Below, one piece after another: positions 58,185-64,000 of a stretch of 64,000 bases of DNA. Both the position numbers and the translations under genes were made by a program. Location of the stretch: contig NSJX01000009.1 of the NCBI GenBank assembly GCA_002286715.1, positions 435,966-499,965 of the forward strand. The letters run 5' to 3'. The DNA comes from Dentipellis sp. KUC8613. Its lineage: Eukaryota; Basidiomycota; Agaricomycetes; Russulales; Hericiaceae. The notes below the pieces were generated by a model. That model was given only the letters and a program-made list of their open reading frames with translations, was not told where the DNA came from and ran no database searches. The stretch's first letter is position 1. Every line of letters starts with the position of its first letter.

Positions 58185-61100
58185 TTAGATAGGGGGCCGG
58201 AGTGGCTTGATACCCACCAAAACCTCTATGTTCGTCGACCAGTTGTCCGGGGGATCAAGGAGTGTCGGGCTCCAGGTCGCCAGTAGTTTTGTTTTGTACT
58301 TTTCAGTACGTTTGATGTAGCAGTACATCGCGCGGTCGAGTAGTATGCGTTTGTGTATGGCCGTCAGCCAGCGTTGTATGATTTCTTGCGGTGCGTGTTG
58401 GCGGCCTTGGATTACCCTTTCGCACCTGATGACCCATATTAAGTATGCTGATTCTGCCAGGAGGATGCGGAGGAGGCGGCTGGCTCCGCCGTTAAGCTGG
58501 TTTTCGTCATGATGTTGCCTCGCGGGAGGTGCGTCGATTTGTGTGTCCGTGACCCCAACCACCCCGCTGGCAAGGATGATGCCTAGGCTGAGGTCCGGCC
58601 AGGCGTTGTCGCCATGCGGCCAGAGGTCTTTGGCGAGGGCCCAGATAATGCGCGCAACATTGTTGGTGCAGGTAGTGTCGGTGAGGATGTGTTCAAGATC
58701 CTCCGTGTCGTGCGTGCATGACTGACAGGGAGCTCGGGTTTCATAGCCGGGTATGTGCGACCAGTATTCGCCCACACGGTAGCAGTTGTGCATGGCTTTA
58801 TACAAGAATTGCTGGATCTTCTTCGGGAAGTCAGTATTTGTGCTGGAGCGCCAAAGCGTCGCTTGCGTTTCACAGTGGCCTGTGAATTCTTCTAGGGCGG
58901 CTTGGGCACGTCCAAGATGGATGTTAGTGGTGCGGCGTTCCGGTAGAGGCATGCGGTCTCTGATTCCCTGATAGGCGGTGGATTGGGTAATAGTCGCAAG
59001 TTTGGCCCCTGTGAGGTTGAAGTTGGGGGCGATGGTGAGGTTGATATCGTCGGGGGTGGGTTTAAGCGCCCCGAGTTTTGCTGTTCTGTCGGCTTCCTCA
59101 TTTCCTCGGTCGCCATTATGGCCTCTCACCCATTTAAATTTTGTGGTCGCTGTTCGAGCTCGGAGGAGGGCGGCAGCGACACGGAAGTAGAGGCTGTTTT
59201 TTACGCCGATCCAGCCCCGGTCTTCCCATTCCTGGAGGAATTTCGTGAGGCCTTTAATGGAGTATTGGGAGTCAGTATGTATCGTGACGGGTACAAAGTT
59301 TTCTGTTGCTCGGAGGGCTTCGGTAATCGCCACAAGTTCGCCTACCTGGTTCGATTGGAGGGCCCCCGGGACTCTTATGGTTTTGTTCCCTGGATGGTTG
59401 TGGCCGAGCCAGATGCCCGCTCCGCAGTGGGCATTGACCCGGCCATTATTGAAGCAGGCGCCATCGGTGTAGATGTTGCGGTGTTCATGTTGTAAGTCAA
59501 GTCCGTTGGCGACGAACGTGAGTCGGTCAGCTGGGTCGTCGTGGAGTGGAGAGGTATCCGTGAAAATACGAAAGCATTCGGCCAGGTTCGTTTTACATGT
59601 TACTGAGGGGTCGAATAAGATCTCACCATTCGTTCTGTGGGCATCTTTATTACGGGTTTTCCGACGTCGCGTGAGCGAGAGGCCGTCATGTTGGTGCGTG
59701 CGGAGCGGGTTCAGTATCGGTTTAATGCTCAACAAGGTTTGTTGCGCTTTTGCGAGGCAGCGATGAGGGTGTTCACAGCCGGCTAGGCGGTCGTCTTCAC
59801 AGTCTGCGCAGGCGCAGCCAGGGGTGTTGACGTGCGGATTGGGCGTTGGCGGGTCACGCAGCCGGCGTGTGATCCGGACTAGGTCGGCGATTTTGGTCGC
59901 GTGGTGGGTTGAGAGGAGGCATCTCATGCGCGCATCATTACGGGTCGGGGCGGCGCCTAGGTGGTACCATGCAGGCATTTGAAGCTGTAGAGATCTGGTG
60001 AGTTTTAGGGCTGCAAAGCTAGTGTTGTATTTACGGGCTGTTTTTAGCATGTCAAGGATGTCGCGGCTTAGGACTTTGCTGTTCTTCCCAGTTAGTGGGG
60101 GGGACCAGGTTTGTAGGAACGTGTTTAACGTGGCCAGGTCATTCACCGTGTTGGGGGTGACGAGGTTGATGAGTATGTCAGTAATGAACGCCCATTTCGG
60201 GCGTTGCGGGGTGAGGTCCAAGTAGGAGCGGAGCCAGGTGATGTGTATAGCTTCGTTTCGGGTTTTGATGTCTAGGAGACTTAGGCCGCCTTCGCACCTT
60301 GGGCGGTAGAGGTGGTCAAGGCTAATCGGTGGCGAACGGTGTTCGCCCCAGAGAAAGTTCCGGATAAGTTTCTGCAGTGCGTTCTCGATATGCGTGGGCA
60401 TACCTTGGACTTTTGTCGCGAATTGGGTTCGTCCGCCGGCGCTCATTTGGACGATCAGACGTTTACCTTCTAAGGTCGGGTGCGTCATTTCCCAGCGGTC
60501 GAAATCCTGTTTTACTTTGTCTAGGGTGATTTCCCATTGCCCGGTGTTATCGACCAGGTTACCGATCCACGCCCCGAGGTAGCGCGTGGATTCGCGGTCT
60601 TTAGCAATTCGGATGCCCTCAGCAAGGGGCGTGCTGTCGTTAGCGTTTATTTTTCGCGTCGCAATAACTTGTTGACGGTGCGTCTCAGAACCGATCGGGA
60701 TGATTTCAGTTTTGTTGATGTTGAATTTGGCGCCTGATGCTAAGCACCAACGGTCGAGGATGTCCTGGACGGTATCGTAGCGGTCATGCTCACTGAGATA
60801 GAGTGCGGTGTCATCAGCGAAGAGGCTGACCAGGATTCTTTTTTGCAACCCAGGTATAGAAAAGCCACGGAGGGCTGGAGAGGCTTTGAGCATCGATGGT
60901 AGGGTCTCGATGGCAAGATCGAAGAGGATACATGATAGTGGGTCGCCTTGTCTGACGCCGCGGGAGATTTTGTAAGGCTTACTGAAGTAACCGTTGATCG
61001 CAACCTTGGTGTATGCAGATTCATATAGCGAGCGGACTGTGTTGATGAACAGCGGGGGGAGATTAAACTTGGCCAGGATCTTCCACAGATACGGGTGGCG

Positions 61101-63278
61101 CACTTTATCGTACGCTTTTTCCTGGTCGAGGGCCATTATGACTCCATTCTCTTCCGTTGCTTCAGCGAAGTTAATCATGGCATTTGCCAGGCGGGTTTGG
61201 TCGAAGATTGATCGGCCCGGTACGAAGCCCGCTTGATCAGGGTCGAGTAGTCGTTCCGCTACTTCGGCCAGTTGCAGTCCTAGGACTTTTGTAAATAGTT
61301 TATAGTCAGTGTTGAGTAGTGTGATCGGGCGGTAGTTCGCAATTTCGGTGGTATCATTTTTCTTAAAGATGGGGCACATCCATCCTTCAGCGAAGGGATT
61401 CGAGGGTTCAACGCCGTGGGTTTGGATGTCCGCAAAGACAGTTTGCAGGGTGGAGACGAGGTTAAACGCAGGCTTCCTTGCTTTGGCGCGTGTCCGGTAT
61501 GTCGCGTCAAGCTTTTTCCAGAGTTCGTACGGGCATCCGTCGAGTCCCGTTGCCGTGCCGTTTTTGGAGGACTTAAGGGCCGTCTCTATTTGTAGCTCAG
61601 ATATGGTGTCTTTTAGGGGGGTCTGATAATTGTCGGGGAGGATCTGGTGTGTCGGGATGGAGTTTATGACTTGTTCCTCGTTGAGGCGGCGTTCCTCCGG
61701 CGTGACTGGGGCATCGTCGCCTTGAGATTGTAGGCGATTGTGATACTCACCCGCGAGGTCTGCCATTTTCTGGGAGTTCGTTTCGTATTGAATCGCCCCT
61801 TCGCGCGGTTGGTTGAGGAGCTTGAGGCGTTTTATGACGCTTCTGGGTTTGCGAGTTTTGCTCGATGCTATCCAAGTTTTCTTCATTCGCTCACACTCCG
61901 AGTGCCATTTGGCCGCTGTGCGTTGTTGGGCGGATGTGCGTTGTTTACGTTCCAGGCGTTGAATTTCCTCCTGCAGGAGGGCTTCTTCCATGCGCATGGA
62001 GACATCTCCGTCATAGGCTGGATGGTTTACGAGTTTCTCGCAGTCAGACTCCAGTGCACTAATACGCGCCGTTGTGCGGCTCATCTGACTACGTGCATAA
62101 TGTTTGATTGTATTTATCATATCTTTTTTTAGGTTAAGCCATAGGGATTGTGGGTTGTGGTGGTGGGTGCGTATTCCGGGACTTTCCTTTATTATTTCCT
62201 GCATGTGTAGCCCTTTGTCCATTAAGATATCTATGAGGCGCTGGTCGTGTAGTATGTGTAGCGGCATTGTCCATCTGCCCTTTCCTTGGTAGGGGGCATC
62301 CAGTGGGGCGAAGCGGACCGTGACGAGCGTGTGGTCGGTGACGTCTCGTAGTTCGCAATGCGACCATTCAAAGACGTTCGCCGCTTGGCGGTCGGCAGTG
62401 TAGATGCGGTCAAGGCGGGAGCGTGCGTAGCCGTTACCGCCATGGCTTCTGTACGTGTAGAGTCGGGTTGTTTGGTGGTTGTGACGCCAGGCGTCCTGAA
62501 GGCTGTAGCGTTGTCGGAATTCGCGCAGTGCAGCGACGGCATACTGTGGCTCGGGGCGGGGTGGGGCGCGGTCTAAGGCGTCTTCTGTTAGATTAAAGTC
62601 ACCCAACAGAAAGTCGATGTGGGTTTGTCGGGTCCGTTGGAGGTGGAGGTTGAGTTTTGTAGTGAGTTCCGCCCAAAAGGGCGGGTGGTCCGCTGGCCGG
62701 TTCGGGCCATATGCGTTTATTAGGGTGATACTTTCTTCGCCGTGCCATTTTAGTGTAAGTTTTAAGGCTCTACCTGGGATCAGGGTCGCACAGGCCGCCG
62801 TACTAGTGTCAAGCAGCTCCTTGTTTAAGACAAAAGCAACTCCGGCAGAGCTGCCCGGTCGTGCGGGGTCAGGGGAGTTGAATATGCGGATGCGTTTAGC
62901 AAACAGGTTTTCGATTTGAGCGAGGTGCGCCTGTTCGAGGTGCGTCTCTTGGACGGCTAGGATGGCTATATGTTGTTTTCTCATTAGGCGGGCAATGTCC
63001 GTCCATTTCGAGACTTGGTTCCACGTATTGCGGGCAGATTTCCGTCCGTTAACATTGATCGTGGCAAGTTTGATGTTCGCCCGTGTACGGCGTCCGGTAT
63101 CTGTGGTTCGTGGGCAAGGCATGGGCGGTAGGGTACGATTGGCAGTTGCATCGTCCGATGTAGTGTCACTTTGTCGCTCGTCGCTCACGTCATGGGGTGG
63201 GGTCGCAGGAGTGACAGGCTGTGGCCTCCCTCCGTGAGCGGGGAGGCTCGGTACCGGGTGCGAATGCACCCCTTCCAA
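58185..63278 (-). CDS. LINE ORF2 polyprotein: AP endonuclease, reverse transcriptase, RNase H
   Basis: One uninterrupted frame of 1,697 residues. The apurinic-type endonuclease (~70-320) shows TINVNGRKS, AVQETHLE, LGDFNLTED, SRLDRIYTAD and VTDHTLV. The reverse transcriptase (~600-900) shows GLDGCPYELWK, NYRPITLLNTDYKLFTK, ALDQEKAYDKVRHPYLW, SRGVRQGDPLSC and the active site SLFADDTALYLS (~819). Near 1,153 a Cys cluster (CACADCEDDRLAGCEHPHRC) lies before an RNase H domain (~1,266-1,400; YTDGACFNNG, HTDSQYSIKGL, KWVRGHNGDRGNEEADRTA). A C-terminal Cys/His motif (CQSCTHDTEDLEH, ~1,514) ends the known domains. All catalytic acidic residues visible are intact, so the protein may be functional. It nicks the target and reverse transcribes its own RNA. 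Confidence 0.92.
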   Translation of the reverse strand: MEGVHSHPVPSLPAHGGRPQPVTPATPPHDVSDERQSDTTSDDATANRTLPPMPCPRTTDTGRRTRANIKLATINVNGRKSARNTWNQVSKWTDIARLMRKQHIAILAVQETHLEQAHLAQIENLFAKRIRIFNSPDPARPGSSAGVAFVLNKELLDTSTAACATLIPGRALKLTLKWHGEESITLINAYGPNRPADHPPFWAELTTKLNLHLQRTRQTHIDFLLGDFNLTEDALDRAPPRPEPQYAVAALREFRQRYSLQDAWRHNHQTTRLYTYRSHGGNGYARSRLDRIYTADRQAANVFEWSHCELRDVTDHTLVTVRFAPLDAPYQGKGRWTMPLHILHDQRLIDILMDKGLHMQEIIKESPGIRTHHHNPQSLWLNLKKDMINTIKHYARSQMSRTTARISALESDCEKLVNHPAYDGDVSMRMEEALLQEEIQRLERKQRTSAQQRTAAKWHSECERMKKTWIASSKTRKPRSVIKRLKLLNQPREGAIQYETNSQKMADLAGEYHNRLQSQGDDAPVTPEERRLNEEQVINSIPTHQILPDNYQTPLKDTISELQIETALKSSKNGTATGLDGCPYELWKKLDATYRTRAKARKPAFNLVSTLQTVFADIQTHGVEPSNPFAEGWMCPIFKKNDTTEIANYRPITLLNTDYKLFTKVLGLQLAEVAERLLDPDQAGFVPGRSIFDQTRLANAMINFAEATEENGVIMALDQEKAYDKVRHPYLWKILAKFNLPPLFINTVRSLYESAYTKVAINGYFSKPYKISRGVRQGDPLSCILFDLAIETLPSMLKASPALRGFSIPGLQKRILVSLFADDTALYLSEHDRYDTVQDILDRWCLASGAKFNINKTEIIPIGSETHRQQVIATRKINANDSTPLAEGIRIAKDRESTRYLGAWIGNLVDNTGQWEITLDKVKQDFDRWEMTHPTLEGKRLIVQMSAGGRTQFATKVQGMPTHIENALQKLIRNFLWGEHRSPPISLDHLYRPRCEGGLSLLDIKTRNEAIHITWLRSYLDLTPQRPKWAFITDILINLVTPNTVNDLATLNTFLQTWSPPLTGKNSKVLSRDILDMLKTARKYNTSFAALKLTRSLQLQMPAWYHLGAAPTRNDARMRCLLSTHHATKIADLVRITRRLRDPPTPNPHVNTPGCACADCEDDRLAGCEHPHRCLAKAQQTLLSIKPILNPLRTHQHDGLSLTRRRKTRNKDAHRTNGEILFDPSVTCKTNLAECFRIFTDTSPLHDDPADRLTFVANGLDLQHEHRNIYTDGACFNNGRVNAHCGAGIWLGHNHPGNKTIRVPGALQSNQVGELVAITEALRATENFVPVTIHTDSQYSIKGLTKFLQEWEDRGWIGVKNSLYFRVAAALLRARTATTKFKWVRGHNGDRGNEEADRTAKLGALKPTPDDINLTIAPNFNLTGAKLATITQSTAYQGIRDRMPLPERRTTNIHLGRAQAALEEFTGHCETQATLWRSSTNTDFPKKIQQFLYKAMHNCYRVGEYWSHIPGYETRAPCQSCTHDTEDLEHILTDTTCTNNVARIIWALAKDLWPHGDNAWPDLSLGIILASGVVGVTDTQIDAPPARQHHDENQLNGGASRLLRILLAESAYLIWVIRCERVIQGRQHAPQEIIQRWLTAIHKRILLDRAMYCYIKRTEKYKTKLLATWSPTLLDPPDNWSTNIEVLVGIKPLRPPI

Positions 63279-63910
63279 GACTTCGGGGGATCGTATAGGT
63301 AAAGTTATGTTTGAAATAGCAGCAGTCGGGATACTCAGTCAGCGTACGACCATAAGCTGACAGGATAGGCAACGGCTATCACATTTGGACGTATGCAGAT
63401 GAATACTGGGGCGGCGCGCAGGGCGGGGCGGCACGACGTCTGTTTTTCAGGTGCTTGAGCCTCTCGGCACGGTTGGTCCTCGGCCTAAATAGGCCACCGT
63501 TTGGCACTTTGCCAGTCGTCGTTTGCAGGCGGAGTGGCGGTGGGGCTTTCCTGTCCCGCGTGCGGTCAGTATATGTGGGCCCCAGCGCGTTCGGCAGCCG
63601 CGAGCTCCTCCTAGTCTCGGCGGCGCCTTGGTTCCCTGGCGGCCCGGGGAGTAGCGATGCATCTTACCCGCGTGCATGCGTCGTCGGCCGTCAGAAGGGT
63701 GCAGTTGCGTTGTCGCGAGGTCACGCGGAGGTCTTTGCTGGTCAAGTTTATCTATTGGCCGCATCTATGGGGATAGGGTTGTACAGGTGGGAGTGGTGGT
63801 CAGGGTTAATGTCGTAGTCTATGTAGATATGGGCTTATTTCGTAGGTTTATCAAAGGTGCAAGGTGGATGATAGCGGGTCCGTCATGAGCGTAAGGTGGG
63901 GGGAGGGTGT
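63279..63910 (-). other. LINE inter-ORF / leader segment
   Basis: This is the segment between the probable ORF1 stop and the ORF2 start, 632 bp, with no conserved frame. It could hold an internal re-initiation signal for ORF2 translation, but I see no specific motif. Confidence 0.4.
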
Positions 63911-64000
63911 TTAGTATGTGATGCCGCCAACGCCTCTCGCGCCGCCGCGTCCTCGTCCGCGACCCCTGCCTCCCCTTCCGGTACCCCGCGTTGAGGTCGG
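63911..64000 (-). CDS. Probable LINE ORF1 C-terminus (RG-rich), partial
   Basis: On the minus strand from the right edge the frame reads TGRGGRGRGRGRGGARGVG and ends ITY-stop at 63911-63913. An RGG/RG-rich tail is a nucleic-acid-binding feature, expected for the gag-like ORF1 product that coats LINE RNA. Position and orientation upstream of ORF2 fit. Only ~29 residues are in the window, so the assignment rests on context. Confidence 0.5.
   Translation of the reverse strand, partial: PTSTRGTGRGGRGRGRGRGGARGVGGITY

Larger units (their letters stand above)
58010..64000 (-). mobile_element. Non-LTR (LINE) retrotransposon, right part cut by window edge
   Basis: The element comprises a 5.1 kb open ORF2 (63278->58185) and, upstream, a ~630-bp inter-ORF or leader segment. 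The end of a probable ORF1 lies beyond 63911. It has no LTRs. The domain order endonuclease - reverse transcriptase - RNase H - Cys/His motif is that of RNase-H-bearing fungal LINEs (Tad/I-like; clade placement is inference). The uninterrupted ORF suggests a recent insertion. Confidence 0.85.

Noticed and set aside
63335..63390. Short 5S-rRNA-like string (TACGACCATA) in the LINE upstream segment
   Set aside because: Only about ten bases match and the rest of the 5S structure is absent.
1..64000. CRISPR arrays, bacterial operons, riboswitches or phage elements
   Set aside because: Spliceosomal introns and the fungal gene content show nuclear eukaryotic DNA. No regularly spaced repeats were seen.

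Overview
This window is nuclear DNA from a filamentous basidiomycete, most likely an Agaricomycete of the wood-decay type (inference). The genes are split by many GT-AG introns of about 50-70 bp, intergenic gaps are short between housekeeping genes, and the gene set (Hrd3, mitochondrial Arg-type carbamoyl-phosphate synthase, Fcf1, oligoribonuclease, phenylalanine ammonia-lyase, a basidiomycete adenylation-thiolation-reductase enzyme, a TmpA-like membrane flavoprotein) is fungal. I rebuilt exon-intron structures by hand. For every gene described as intact, the listed exons sum to one open frame ending in a stop.

Layout. 1-9.4 kb: a SWIB-domain gene leaving the left edge, divergent from HRD3 (ER-associated degradation), then the large subunit of arginine-pathway carbamoyl-phosphate synthase. 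11.1-21.5 kb: a metabolic block with an 18-exon A-T-R carboxylic acid reductase, a decayed tandem copy of its C-terminal part, a saccharopine/sarcosine-oxidase-like FAD enzyme and phenylalanine ammonia-lyase. Phe -> cinnamate (PAL) followed by acid -> aldehyde (A-T-R) is chemically coherent, so this is a candidate aromatic aldehyde/alcohol locus (inference). 24.4-34.3 kb: a DUF1917/BLES03-like gene, FCF1, and divergent from it a 1,809-residue highly acidic protein of unknown function.

36.3-40.5 kb: a TmpA-like membrane flavoprotein, oligoribonuclease with 8- and 17-nt exons, and an intron-containing tRNA-Gln(CUG). 42.3-47.7 kb: a tandem segmental duplication with about 3.05 kb period. It carries two paralogous orphan genes with identical five-exon phase patterns, plus homologous flanks that contain a further conserved reading frame. 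47.8-49 kb: a GNAT acetyltransferase with a diverged 38-bp internal repeat. About 49-55.9 kb holds no recognisable gene. 55.9-56.8 kb: a small coiled-coil protein gene. 58.2-64 kb: an uninterrupted LINE-type retrotransposon ORF2 (endonuclease, reverse transcriptase, RNase H), with the end of its probable ORF1 running off the right edge.

The items most worth follow-up are the PAL/A-T-R/FAD-oxidase block with its pseudogene, and the duplicated orphan locus at 42-48 kb, whose encoded proteins I cannot assign to any family.
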